Below, piece after piece: positions 54,314 through 62,105 of a stretch of DNA of 64,000 nucleotides. Every line of letters starts with the position of its first letter. The stretch's first letter is position 1. Where the stretch lies: assembly GCA_964344305.1 (NCBI GenBank), contig CAYFMT010000013.1, positions 9,452-73,451 of the forward strand, given 5' to 3'. The notes under the pieces were generated by a model. That model made no database searches. It saw only the letters and a program-made list of their open reading frames with translations, and was not told where the DNA came from. A program made the position numbers and the translations under genes. The DNA comes from JABMOV01 sp964344305 (GTDB lineage Bacteria; Fidelibacterota; Marinisomatia; Marinisomatales; JABMOV01).

Positions 54314-56131
54314 ATGGAACTTAGATCAATACTTGCGACAGATTGTGGATCCACAACAACAAAAGCAATCCTCATAGAGAAAGTGGATGGTGAATACCGG
54401 TTAAAGGTACGCGGTGAAGCCCCCACAACGGTAGAGGCACCCTTCGAAGATGTTACAAAAGGTGTATTGAATGCTGTGATGGAAGTGGAAGAGCTGTCGG
54501 GCCGAAATCTCCTTGATGGTGAGAATATTATCACGCCACAGGATGGGAATACAGGTGTTGACATTTATGTATCCACAAGCTCAGCCGGTGGTGGACTCCA
54601 GATGATGGTGGCAGGTGTTGTGAAGTCCATGACAGGTGAAAGTGCCGAAAGAGCTGCGCTGGGAGCCGGTTCCATTGTCATGGATGTATTGGCATCCAAT
54701 GATGGTCGCATGCCTCATGAAAAAATTACGCGTATACGGCAATTACGACCTGACATGATCCTGTTGTCCGGTGGTATTGATGGTGGCACCATATCTCATG
54801 TGGTCGAGTTGGCAGAGATCCTGGCAGCGGCGAACCCAAAACCACGGTTAGGACAGAATTACAAACTGCCTGTTATTTATGCTGGAAACAACAAAGCCGA
54901 GGAAAATATTCGGGAAACTCTCGGTGAGATCACTGACTTGGATATTGTGGAAAATATTCGCCCAGTTCTCGAGAGAGAAAACCTGGGTCCTTCACGTGAC
55001 AAAATTCATGATTTGTTCATGGAGCATGTCATGGCTCAGGCCCCGGGGTACAAAAAGCTTATGTCATGGACAGATGCACCCATTATGCCTACGCCCGGTG
55101 CCGTTGGTTCATTGATTGAAATGATTGCAGAAGAGGAAGACATCACGGTTGTGGGTGTGGATATTGGTGGTGCTACCACGGATATCTTCTCCGTATTCCA
55201 GAAACAGTTTAACAGAACTGTAAGCGCCAACCTCGGGATGAGTTATTCCATTTGCAATGTTCTGGCTGAAGCAGAACTTGACAATGTGCTCCGATGGGTA
55301 CCATTCGACATTGATCGAAAGGAACTTACCAACCGCATTGGTAACAAAATGATTCGTCCGACAACAGTACCGCAATCCCTGGAAGAATTGATCATTGAAC
55401 AGGCCATTGCACGTGAAGCCCTTAGACTGTCATTTGTACAACACAAGGCATTTGCTGTTAATCTCAAGGGTGTGCAAAAGGAGAGGACCATTTCGGATGC
55501 CTTCGAGCAATCAGAATCAGGTGAATCCCTTGTGAACATGATGGATCTGGATCTCCTTGTTGGATCCGGTGGTGTATTATCGCATGCTCCACGTCGTCAG
55601 CAGTCAGCCAGAATGATGATTGATGCATTTTTACCGGAAGGGATTACCCAGTTGGCCGTGGATTCCATCTTCATGATGCCTCAACTTGGTGTGCTGGCGA
55701 ACATAGATAAGGCCGAGCTTGAAAAAGATGCCAGGAAAGCCGCACTGGAAGTTTTTGAAAAGGATTGTCTCATTCGTCTGGGAACCTGCCTGGCTCCCGT
55801 TGGAAAAGCCAAACCGGGACAAACGGTTCTCACAGCAGAATTTGAAATGCCAGGTGGTAACAAAGTCCGTCAGGAAGTTAAACTGGGTGAAATGATTCTC
55901 GTTGAAGCTCCCTATGAGCCCATCAAGACTGTTCTGACGCCGCACAAATCCATGAATATTGGTGCCGGTAAGGGAGAAGTGATTGAAACGACGGTTTATG
56001 GCGGTGTCGTAGGCATTATCCTCGATGGTCGTGGACGTCCAATTACGTTGTCAGATGATCCATCACAGCGCATTGCCAGTCTCCAGGCCTGGTCTGAAGC
56101 AGTGGATGAATATCCGGAATATAATGGTTGA
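54314..56131 (+). CDS. MutL-family actin-fold ATPase (glutamate mutase reactivase-like)
   Basis: 605 residues. Two phosphate loops of the ASKHA fold are seen: D10-C-G-S-T-T-T-K17 at the N-terminus and V-D283-I-G-G-A-T-T-D290 in the middle. Further family segments are STSSAGGGLQMMVAG, LGAGSIVMDV, LLSGGIDGGTISH, PVIYAGNNKA, MPTPGAVG and LVGSGGVLSHAPRR. This matches the MutL/GlmL family encoded beside B12-dependent glutamate mutase, which is thought to reactivate the mutase. Here no mutase or B12 gene is near. Instead it heads a set of membrane-protein genes, so its ATPase cycle is probably used on that complex. The family's length range is about 460-600, and the C-terminal 130 residues form a beta-rich extra domain. 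Confidence 0.85.
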   Translation: MELRSILATDCGSTTTKAILIEKVDGEYRLKVRGEAPTTVEAPFEDVTKGVLNAVMEVEELSGRNLLDGENIITPQDGNTGVDIYVSTSSAGGGLQMMVAGVVKSMTGESAERAALGAGSIVMDVLASNDGRMPHEKITRIRQLRPDMILLSGGIDGGTISHVVELAEILAAANPKPRLGQNYKLPVIYAGNNKAEENIRETLGEITDLDIVENIRPVLERENLGPSRDKIHDLFMEHVMAQAPGYKKLMSWTDAPIMPTPGAVGSLIEMIAEEEDITVVGVDIGGATTDIFSVFQKQFNRTVSANLGMSYSICNVLAEAELDNVLRWVPFDIDRKELTNRIGNKMIRPTTVPQSLEELIIEQAIAREALRLSFVQHKAFAVNLKGVQKERTISDAFEQSESGESLVNMMDLDLLVGSGGVLSHAPRRQQSARMMIDAFLPEGITQLAVDSIFMMPQLGVLANIDKAELEKDARKAALEVFEKDCLIRLGTCLAPVGKAKPGQTVLTAEFEMPGGNKVRQEVKLGEMILVEAPYEPIKTVLTPHKSMNIGAGKGEVIETTVYGGVVGIILDGRGRPITLSDDPSQRIASLQAWSEAVDEYPEYNG

Positions 56132-56160
56132 GGCTAAGGCTCAGGTTAAGGTTGAGGTTA
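56125..56160 (+). repeat. Hexanucleotide repeat tract, consensus AGGYTN (left flank of four-helix-bundle ORF)
   Basis: Six 6-base units: TGGTTG, AGGCTA, AGGCTC, AGGTTA, AGGTTG, AGGTTA. The tract spans the stop codon of the MutL-like gene (TGA at 56129-56131). Its reverse complement recurs on the other side of the following ORF. Confidence 0.85.
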
Positions 56161-56182
56161 GTGGATAATTGGTGAGAGTAAA

Positions 56183-56569
56183 TTGGGGTATAAAGGATTT
56201 GAAGAGATGACTGTTTGGCAGGTGTCATTTAATCTGGTTTTGGATCTGTATAAAATGACTAAAACCTTCCCAGATGATGAGAAATTCGGATTAATCTCAG
56301 ATATACGAAGAGCCGCCAATTCTATTCCTCACAATATTGCTGAAGGGTTTGATCGGTATGAAAAACGGGACAAGACAAGATTTTATAAAATAGCACGAGG
56401 AAGTGCATTTGAATTACAAAGTCAGTTAATGGTTTCACACGGTCTTAAATATATTAAAAAAGATGTTGAAACAATCTTGATTGAAAAAACAAAAATTATA
56501 ATAAAAGAAATAAATGCAATGATAAAGGTACTTGAGACTCAGCCTCAGCCTTTATCTCAGCCTAGATAA
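56183..56569 (+). CDS. Four-helix-bundle protein (TIGR02436, 23S rRNA intervening-sequence type)
   Basis: 128 residues from a TTG; the family N-terminus GYKGFEEMTVWQVSFNLVLDLYKMTKTFP starts here, and an internal ATG at 56207 is less likely. The core IRRAANSIPHNIAEGFDRYEKRDKTRFYKIARGSAFELQSQL is the conserved S23/IVS protein motif. These proteins are encoded in intervening sequences within 23S rRNA genes and, as homologues (Avd), in diversity-generating retroelements, where they bind nucleic acid. No 23S gene or reverse transcriptase is here. The C-terminus TQPQPLSQPR is encoded by the right hexamer tract. The ORF splits the MutL-like operon like an inserted element. Confidence 0.88.
   Translation: MGYKGFEEMTVWQVSFNLVLDLYKMTKTFPDDEKFGLISDIRRAANSIPHNIAEGFDRYEKRDKTRFYKIARGSAFELQSQLMVSHGLKYIKKDVETILIEKTKIIIKEINAMIKVLETQPQPLSQPR
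56534..56563 (-). repeat. Hexanucleotide repeat tract, right flank, inverted relative to the left tract
   Basis: On the + strand the units are GAGACT, CAGCCT, CAGCCT, TTATCT, CAGCCT. Read on the minus strand they give AGGCTG-type hexamers, matching the left tract (AGGCTA, AGGCTC, AGGTTA). The tract codes for the last residues of the four-helix-bundle protein. In RNA the two tracts could pair into an imperfect long stem around the ORF. Confidence 0.82.
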
Positions 56570-56580
56570 ACAGAGGAAAA

Positions 56581-57708
56581 ATGGCTCACTCATATACACC
56601 AGGATTAAAAGTTTTACACGAAACGAAAGTAACGAAGGAACGACGTCTGCCCTTAAAGGGTGCGGTTGTGGTTGAGAAAGGTGCACTTGTGTCTCCAGAC
56701 GATATTGTTGCAAAGACGGATCTTCCCGGTAATGTTCAGATGGTGAATGTGGCAAACCTGCTCAATATCGATCCCAGTGATGTAAAAGATGTGATGGTCA
56801 AGGACGATGGAGCATCCATTCAAAAGGATGAGTTTATTGCAGAGACGAAGGGCATTTTTGGATTGTTTAAATCCAACGTCAAGGCCCCTGTTGATGGGAC
56901 GGTGGAATCGGTTTCTACCATTACTGGACAGGTGGTGTTAAGAGAAGCCCCCATACCAGTTGAAGTAGATGCATACATGACTGGTGAGGTAAAGGATATT
57001 CTCCCAGAAGAAGGGGTGGAGATAGAAACCGATGCTGTTTTTATCCAGGGAATTTTTGGTATCGGTGGAGAAAGCCGGGGCGATATTCAGGTTATAACCA
57101 CCTCCAGGGACGAAGAAATTACACCGGATATGATTACACCGGATATGAAAGGAAAAATCATAATAGGTGGTTCCTTTATCAGTCTAGAAGCCTATCAAAA
57201 AGCCATTAAACTTGGACTGGCAGGTGTGGTTGTAGGCGGGTTTAATTATCATGATCTGGAAGCCATTCTAGGTTATACCCTCGGTGTAGCCATTACCGGA
57301 TCTGAAGATCTTGTCACATCCCTGATTGTTACCGAAGGATATGGAAAAATTCAAATGGGTTCACGAACATTTGACCTGTTGAAGGAACATGCAGGAAAGT
57401 TTGCATCCATTAATGGTGCCACCCAGATTCGTGCCGGAGTTATTCGCCCCGAGATTGTTATTCCTTTGTCAGAGGACCAGATCACAGGAACCCATAAGGA
57501 AATTGATGCATCTGAGGGAATCAGTGATGGTAGCCTCGTACGGGTAATTCGTGCGCCATACTTCGGACGAATGGGGACAGTAAGAGGACTACCTGCAGAG
57601 CTGCAGAAAATGGAATCGGAAACCATGGTTCGTGTGGCAGAAATTGAAATCGATGGTGAAATACATCTGATTCCAAGGTCCAATCTTGAAATGATTGAAA
57701 CGGACTGA
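56581..57708 (+). CDS. Barrel-sandwich-hybrid protein with C-terminal KOW-like domain
   Basis: 375 residues, soluble. Residues about 15-160 form biotinyl/lipoyl-like hairpins (ERRLPLKGAVVVEKGALVSPDDIVAKTDLPG; KSNVKAPVDGTVESVSTITGQVVLREAP; YMTGEVKDILPEEGVEIET), similar to the N-terminal parts of RnfC/NqrA and membrane-fusion proteins. A central Gly-rich region (MKGKIIIGGSFISLEAYQKAIKLGLAGVVVGGFNY) follows. The C-terminus (about 315-375) has a KOW-like turn (GSLVRVIRAPYFGRMGTVRGLP). No lipoylated Lys motif is obvious. It is encoded between the MutL-like ATPase and the membrane proteins, so it may couple them. I know no named function. Confidence 0.7.
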   Translation: MAHSYTPGLKVLHETKVTKERRLPLKGAVVVEKGALVSPDDIVAKTDLPGNVQMVNVANLLNIDPSDVKDVMVKDDGASIQKDEFIAETKGIFGLFKSNVKAPVDGTVESVSTITGQVVLREAPIPVEVDAYMTGEVKDILPEEGVEIETDAVFIQGIFGIGGESRGDIQVITTSRDEEITPDMITPDMKGKIIIGGSFISLEAYQKAIKLGLAGVVVGGFNYHDLEAILGYTLGVAITGSEDLVTSLIVTEGYGKIQMGSRTFDLLKEHAGKFASINGATQIRAGVIRPEIVIPLSEDQITGTHKEIDASEGISDGSLVRVIRAPYFGRMGTVRGLPAELQKMESETMVRVAEIEIDGEIHLIPRSNLEMIETD

Positions 57709-58057
57709 TTTGGCTTACCCATTGAACACAGCCATTCAATCAAAGGCATCTTTATCTGATAGCGATATGCAATTCATCCGTCGTATCGCAAAAAAAATAC
57801 ATCATACCGGTCTTGTAACACCGGCAGTGTTTTTTCTGGAAATGAGCAAACCCCTTGCACTGCTGGGGAGTCATGCGGCCGTCTTTTTTGGTCCAGTAGT
57901 CAATACGTTTATCCAGGCTGACGGATACTACCGTGCAGCAGAAATATTTGAAGAACCGGATCATGTTGAAATACTGATCCGGGAGCTGGAATCTCTTGAA
58001 GCCAGCGATAGTAAAGGGGAGCAGGAGACTGTATCCTCGAAACCCGATAAAGAATAG
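57695..58057 (+). CDS. Small helical protein of the MutL-associated membrane cluster
   Basis: 120 residues from a TTG at 57695 inside the preceding gene (a TTG at 57710 just after the stop is an alternative start). The middle (LVTPAVFFLEMSKPLALLGSHAAVFFGPVVNTFI, about 40-74) is moderately hydrophobic, with Pro and Gly, and could be membrane-associated. The end is acidic and charged (ESLEASDSKGEQ). No family recognised. The tight overlap with neighbours supports a real gene in the same complex. Confidence 0.65.
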   Translation: MKRTDLAYPLNTAIQSKASLSDSDMQFIRRIAKKIHHTGLVTPAVFFLEMSKPLALLGSHAAVFFGPVVNTFIQADGYYRAAEIFEEPDHVEILIRELESLEASDSKGEQETVSSKPDKE

Positions 58058-58068
58058 AGGAGTAACCT

Positions 58069-58932
58069 GTGAACGATAAAAAGTTTTGGGGTGTCTCCGG
58101 TGCCATACTGGTATTGTTCCTGATCTACTATGCATTAGGACATCCACTATTTAAACCGGAACGAATTGTCATGTTCTTTGCGATTTTGCTCGTAAGCGGA
58201 ACATTGATTTTTTACATCCGAAAAGCCCATCGCGGTGAAGAAATCTTTCTGAGAACCATCCCCGGATTGAAAGCTGTTGAAGAGGCCGTCGGCCGATCCA
58301 CAGAAATGGGAAAACCGGTCCTTTATGTACCTGGTATCATGGATATGGACCAGGTGGAAACGGTGGCCGGTGTCATTGTGCTTGGGCATGTAGCCCGAAT
58401 GACAGCCCGATACGAAACCACCATGAACGTACCTGTTTCCAGATCCATTGTGATGAAAGCAGCGCGTGAATCCTGTCGTGAATCCTACCTGTTGGAAGGC
58501 CGTCCTGATTTATTCCATGATGATATGGTACATTATCTCACGGATGATCAATTCGCCTATGCCGCTGGTGTTAATGGTATTATGTTAAGGGAAGAACCTG
58601 CAGCCTGTCTATATATGGGGAAATTCTACGCAGAATCTCTGCTGCTGGCAGAAACAGGGAATTCCATTGGTGCTATTCAGATCGCAGGCACTGCATCACC
58701 TGCACAGATCCCATTTTTTGTTACCGCATGTGACTACACACTCATTGGTGAAGAATTTTTTGCAGCCAGTGCGTACCTCTCCAGGAAACCGGAGCTGGTA
58801 GGTGGTGTCAAAGGACAGGATATGGTAAAATTATTTGTTCTGGCAAGTATCATTCTGGCCACCATTCTCAGGTTCTTCTATGACCTGGGCTGGATGGGAT
58901 GGAATGTACTGGACTTTTTAACTATCCAATAA
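58069..58932 (+). CDS. Integral-membrane protein of the MutL-associated cluster (DUF6754-like)
   Basis: 287 residues from a GTG preceded by AGAGGAG. Two N-terminal helices (about 8-25 and 33-50) and one C-terminal helix (about 262-281, MVKLFVLASIILATILRFFYDLG) flank a soluble domain. That domain contains LRTIPGLKAVEEAVGRSTEMGKPVLYVPGI, SRSIVMKAARESCRESYLLEG and GAIQIAGTASPAQIPFFVTACDYTLIGEEFFAASAYLS. The loops around GKPVLYVPG and AGTASPAQIPF look like a conserved binding fold. I believe this matches the DUF6754 family from memory, but I could not verify it. Function unknown. Confidence 0.7.
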   Translation: MNDKKFWGVSGAILVLFLIYYALGHPLFKPERIVMFFAILLVSGTLIFYIRKAHRGEEIFLRTIPGLKAVEEAVGRSTEMGKPVLYVPGIMDMDQVETVAGVIVLGHVARMTARYETTMNVPVSRSIVMKAARESCRESYLLEGRPDLFHDDMVHYLTDDQFAYAAGVNGIMLREEPAACLYMGKFYAESLLLAETGNSIGAIQIAGTASPAQIPFFVTACDYTLIGEEFFAASAYLSRKPELVGGVKGQDMVKLFVLASIILATILRFFYDLGWMGWNVLDFLTIQ

Positions 58933-58944
58933 GGGAGGCAGATT

Positions 58945-59973
58945 ATGGTTTGGAAACGAATGATTCCAATTTTTATTGCCACTGTCGTGGGTGTGATTAC
59001 CTTATTTGGGTGGTTCATAGATCACGAAGGAATTGAGGCGTTTGTCAATGATGACGCCACACAGTGGTTTGACATCCTGGCGAGTTTTGCAATTTTCCTG
59101 GGTGCACTTAATCTTTTAAAACTTCAATTCAACAAAGTCATGAAGAAACAAAAGGGATGGCCTTACGCATTACTGGCCATACTTGGTTTTCTGTTTGCAT
59201 TCAACGCAGGATTTATCATGCGTGGTGCTTATTTTGTTGAAATAACCGATCCGGGTACCGTGAGCGGTGTGGCTGCTGTTCTGGCAGAAGAAACGGAATT
59301 AACCGTGGATGCTGCTGAGAACGCCTTGATACTTATCGCTCCTGATAGTCCCTATCAGTTGGAACATGTGTACTTTACTGAAGGTGGGGCTGAGGATTTC
59401 GTTGCAGAAGTACAGGGAGCTGGAGGTACAGCCGTTGTAAGTCCCGTTGAATGGGGTGCCCACGTTTCCACGAGAGGGAGTCTTTTCCGATGGATGTTTG
59501 ATTTCATCTTTACTCCCTTGAGTGCAACGATGTTTGCATTGCTGGCATTCTTTGTGGCATCTGCATCATACAGGGCATTCAAAATCCGCAATTTTGAAGC
59601 CACATTATTGCTCACATCAGGGATCATCATTATGCTGGGTCGGGTTCCCATAGGTAGCAATATCAGTTCATGGTTCGTATTGTACATCATTGTACTGGTA
59701 GCAGGCGTCATCGCCAATACTGTCTGGAAAAACAGGCAGATCACCCTTGGAACAGTTATTGGTGGTGCTGTCCTCGTTACCATTGCAGGATTTGCTATGG
59801 GATGGCCAGTGGATAGACCGGCTATCTTCTTTTTACCTGTATTGCAGGATTGGATTTACAACTATCCGAATGTGGCTGGTGCCCGTGCTATTATGATCGG
59901 TATTGGACTTGGTATTTTTGCCACATCCATCCGGTACATCCTTGGAATTGAAAAATCCTACATAGGAGAATAA
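58945..59973 (+). CDS. Polytopic membrane protein with a periplasmic L7/L12-like insert
   Basis: 342 residues. Three helices (about 5-25, 42-60, 72-92), then a soluble stretch (about 95-172), then five helices (about 187-205, 217-235, 240-257, 267-286, 311-330). By the positive-inside rule the soluble stretch is periplasmic (basic loop QFNKVMKKQKGW inside). Its order VAAVLAEETELTVDAAENALILIAP ... LEHVYFTEGGAEDFVAEVQGAGGTAVVSP resembles the ribosomal protein L7/L12 C-terminal (ClpS-like) fold. No transporter family recognised. AAGGGAGG precedes the ATG by 9 bases. Confidence 0.68.
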   Translation: MVWKRMIPIFIATVVGVITLFGWFIDHEGIEAFVNDDATQWFDILASFAIFLGALNLLKLQFNKVMKKQKGWPYALLAILGFLFAFNAGFIMRGAYFVEITDPGTVSGVAAVLAEETELTVDAAENALILIAPDSPYQLEHVYFTEGGAEDFVAEVQGAGGTAVVSPVEWGAHVSTRGSLFRWMFDFIFTPLSATMFALLAFFVASASYRAFKIRNFEATLLLTSGIIIMLGRVPIGSNISSWFVLYIIVLVAGVIANTVWKNRQITLGTVIGGAVLVTIAGFAMGWPVDRPAIFFLPVLQDWIYNYPNVAGARAIMIGIGLGIFATSIRYILGIEKSYIGE

Positions 59974-59975
59974 TC

Positions 59976-60821
59976 ATGAAGAATTTCGTCGATATTATTA
60001 TCAAGCTAGGACATATCGATCGTCGCTATATCTTTGTGATTATTGCGGTGGTTGTTATGTTACCACTTTTTTACCCGTTGGGACTGCCAATTCGGGCAAC
60101 AGAATCGACCAGGGATTCCTTCGAGGCCATGGAAGGTCTTGAGCCTGGTTCGAAAGTCCTGCTGTCGTTTGAATATGGACCCAGCACCAAACCGGAACTT
60201 CATCCCATGGCCATAGGCGTATTACGTCATTTGTTCCGTAATGGGCACCAGGTTTATGTAACCTGTCTTTGGCCCGATGGGCAATTCATGGCACTGGAAG
60301 CACTCCAGGACATTGCCGAGGATGAATATAACCTTAATTACGGTACCGACTATGTGCTGTTGGGATTCAGACCTGGCAATGAAGCTGTGATAAAGGGGAT
60401 CGTTAGTGATCTGCGGAAAATGTACACCGTGGATGCCTACGGGACACTGATTGAGGAAATCCCTATGATGAACGGTATCAGCCGTTTTAGTGATTTTGAT
60501 TTTCTCTTTTCTGCTTCAGCAGGGTATCCAGGCACCGTTGAATGGGTGCAGTATGCAGCGGATCCTACAGGCGTTCCAATGAGTACCGGAACTACATCCA
60601 TCCAGGTGAACGAAGTGATGCCGTATGTACAGGCTGGACAGATTCAGGGAATCCTGGCAGGGATGCCTGGTGCAGCTGAATACGAGTCACTCATTGAGGT
60701 ACCTGGAATTGGAACCAGTGGTATGGATGCGCAATCTATTGCACACCTTGTGATCGTTCTGTTCATCATTTTTGGTAACATCTCATTTTTCCTTGAACGT
60801 CAGCGTTCAAAGAAATATTAG
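59976..60821 (+). CDS. Bitopic membrane protein with large extracytoplasmic domain, MutL-associated cluster
   Basis: 281 residues. One helix at about 18-36 (YIFVIIAVVVMLPLFYPLGL) and one at about 257-275 (AHLVIVLFIIFGNISFFL) hold a periplasmic domain of about 210 residues between them. That domain begins LEPGSKVLLSFEYGPSTKPELHPMAIGVLRHLFRNGHQVYVTCLWPDGQFMALEAL. The alternating strand-helix pattern suggests a Rossmann-like fold. PIRATESTRDSFEAMEGL follows the first helix. Not a family I can name. It begins two bases after the previous stop. Confidence 0.68.
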   Translation: MKNFVDIIIKLGHIDRRYIFVIIAVVVMLPLFYPLGLPIRATESTRDSFEAMEGLEPGSKVLLSFEYGPSTKPELHPMAIGVLRHLFRNGHQVYVTCLWPDGQFMALEALQDIAEDEYNLNYGTDYVLLGFRPGNEAVIKGIVSDLRKMYTVDAYGTLIEEIPMMNGISRFSDFDFLFSASAGYPGTVEWVQYAADPTGVPMSTGTTSIQVNEVMPYVQAGQIQGILAGMPGAAEYESLIEVPGIGTSGMDAQSIAHLVIVLFIIFGNISFFLERQRSKKY

Positions 60822-60835
60822 GAAGGGAGTTAAAT

Positions 60836-61669
60836 ATGTCTGCTGAAATTATTGGAGCCTGGATTGCAGCGTTTTTAACGCTCGCAATCTTTTCATACTT
60901 ATACAAGGATAATCCCTTCTATAAAATAGCCGAGCATGTGTTTGTTGGTGTCTCCGCTGGATACTGGGCATCCATGTTTTTCTGGACCCAGATCCAGCCA
61001 AACCTGTTCGGACGCCTCTGGCCAGCCAGTGAATACAAGGATAGCGGTTTCTGGTATGGGATTTATGACATCATGGGTACAATATTTTCATCTGCAGTAT
61101 TTCCTGCAGGTGGGATAGATAAAGGTCATGGTATGCACTTGATTTACCTGTTGCCATTTGCCCTTGGTGTTATGATGCTCTTAAGTGTCTCATCTAAAAT
61201 GAGCTGGTTCGCCCGATGGGGTATCGCTTACACGGTTGGTATGGCAGCGGGTCTGAGAGCTTACGGTTTCTTGAACTCGAATGTTATTGGTCAGGTAAAG
61301 GGAACCGCAGTTTCTTTAACCGGTGATATGCCTATTTTTGCTCTTATAGGTGATAGTTACTTTAATAGTCTCATCATCATTGTAGGTACTATTACGGGAT
61401 TGCTGTATTTCTACTTTTCCCGGGAACATACTGGCTGGGTTGGTAAAGCAAGCCGAGTTGGTATATATTTCCTCATGATCAGCTTTGGTGCGTCCTTTGG
61501 TTTTGCGGTAATGGGACGTATTTCCCTGCTGGTGGGTCGATTCACAAGCCTGATTGACTATTCACGTGCTGAATACAACTATGCTTCACTATGGGTATTT
61601 GTCCTCATGGTGATCCTGCTTGTCGTCTGGGCCATGAAAGGAGATAATGGGAATAAGGCGTCTGCCTGA
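60836..61669 (+). CDS. Polytopic membrane protein, last gene of the MutL-associated cluster
   Basis: 277 residues with about eight hydrophobic helices (e.g. IIGAWIAAFLTLAIFSYLY, HLIYLLPFALGVMMLLSVSS, SLIIIVGTITGLLYFYF, IYFLMISFGASFGFAVMG, YASLWVFVLMVILLVVWAM). Conserved-looking polar spots are KIAEHVFVGVSAGYWASMFFWTQIQPN and FGFAVMGRISLLVGRFTSLIDY. It is predicted to form part of an inner-membrane complex with the three preceding proteins. GGAAGGGAG precedes the ATG, and a strong terminator follows the stop. Confidence 0.68.
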   Translation: MSAEIIGAWIAAFLTLAIFSYLYKDNPFYKIAEHVFVGVSAGYWASMFFWTQIQPNLFGRLWPASEYKDSGFWYGIYDIMGTIFSSAVFPAGGIDKGHGMHLIYLLPFALGVMMLLSVSSKMSWFARWGIAYTVGMAAGLRAYGFLNSNVIGQVKGTAVSLTGDMPIFALIGDSYFNSLIIIVGTITGLLYFYFSREHTGWVGKASRVGIYFLMISFGASFGFAVMGRISLLVGRFTSLIDYSRAEYNYASLWVFVLMVILLVVWAMKGDNGNKASA

Positions 61670-61692
61670 TTAACAGAAACTGATTTATAACT

Positions 61693-61729
61693 AAAGGCAC
61701 GGTTCGTTGTGGATCGTGCCTTTTTTTTT
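61693..61729 (+). terminator. Rho-independent terminator after the MutL-associated operon
   Basis: AAAGGCACG (61693-61701) pairs with CGTGCCTTT (61715-61723); the stem extends inward by four pairs including two G-U, leaving a 5-base loop. Nine T residues (61721-61729) follow. It lies 24 bases after the last stop. The strongest intrinsic terminator in the window. Confidence 0.93.
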
Positions 61730-61765
61730 GAAAAGAAAAAATAAAACATATCCATCTTGCAATCA

Positions 61766-61800
61766 TATAGTTAGGACTATAATATAGACTATATAATAGT
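61766..61800 (+). promoter_or_regulatory. Palindromic operator and promoter of the toxin-antitoxin operon
   Basis: Two overlapping palindromes share the half-site ACTATA. One is TATAGT-TAGG-ACTATA (61766-61781). The other is a 25-base palindrome (61776-61800) centred on 61788 in which 11 of 12 pairs match. A perfect TATAAT (61778-61783) lies inside and a second (61792-61797) follows. TTGCAA at 61757-61762 is a possible -35 with a short 15-base spacer. The layout fits autorepression by the antitoxin. Confidence 0.7.
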
Positions 61801-61820
61801 TGAACTAAATCGAGAATAGT

Positions 61821-62105
61821 ATGAAATACAGTGAAGCGGTCAAACCAATCAGTTACCTAAAAACACATGCATCTGAAGTCATAAGAGATGTATCAACCAA
61901 TCAAAAGACAATGATAATAACTCACAATGGTGAAGCAAAAGTCATCGTTCAGGATATCCATCTTTATGAGCAAACCCAGGATAGTTTGGCATTGCTAAAG
62001 ATTCTGGCACAAAGTGCTTCCAGTATTCAAAAGGGGAAATACCGATCAGCAATAGAATCATTTTCAAAATTGGAAGAAAGGATATCAGATAGTAATAAAC
62101 CATGA
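61821..62105 (+). CDS. Phd/YefM family antitoxin
   Basis: 94 residues. N-terminal DNA-binding part: YSEAVKPISYLKTHASEVIRDVSTNQKTMIITHNGEAKVIVQDIHLYEQ, the Phd/YefM signature (I-S-x-L-K-x-x-x-x-x-h ... T-x-N-G-x-x-x-h-h-h). The C-terminal about 45 residues are the toxin-binding tail. It neutralises the following toxin and should repress its own promoter through the upstream palindromes. The 4-base overlap with the toxin gene is typical of such pairs. Confidence 0.92.
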   Translation: MKYSEAVKPISYLKTHASEVIRDVSTNQKTMIITHNGEAKVIVQDIHLYEQTQDSLALLKILAQSASSIQKGKYRSAIESFSKLEERISDSNKP

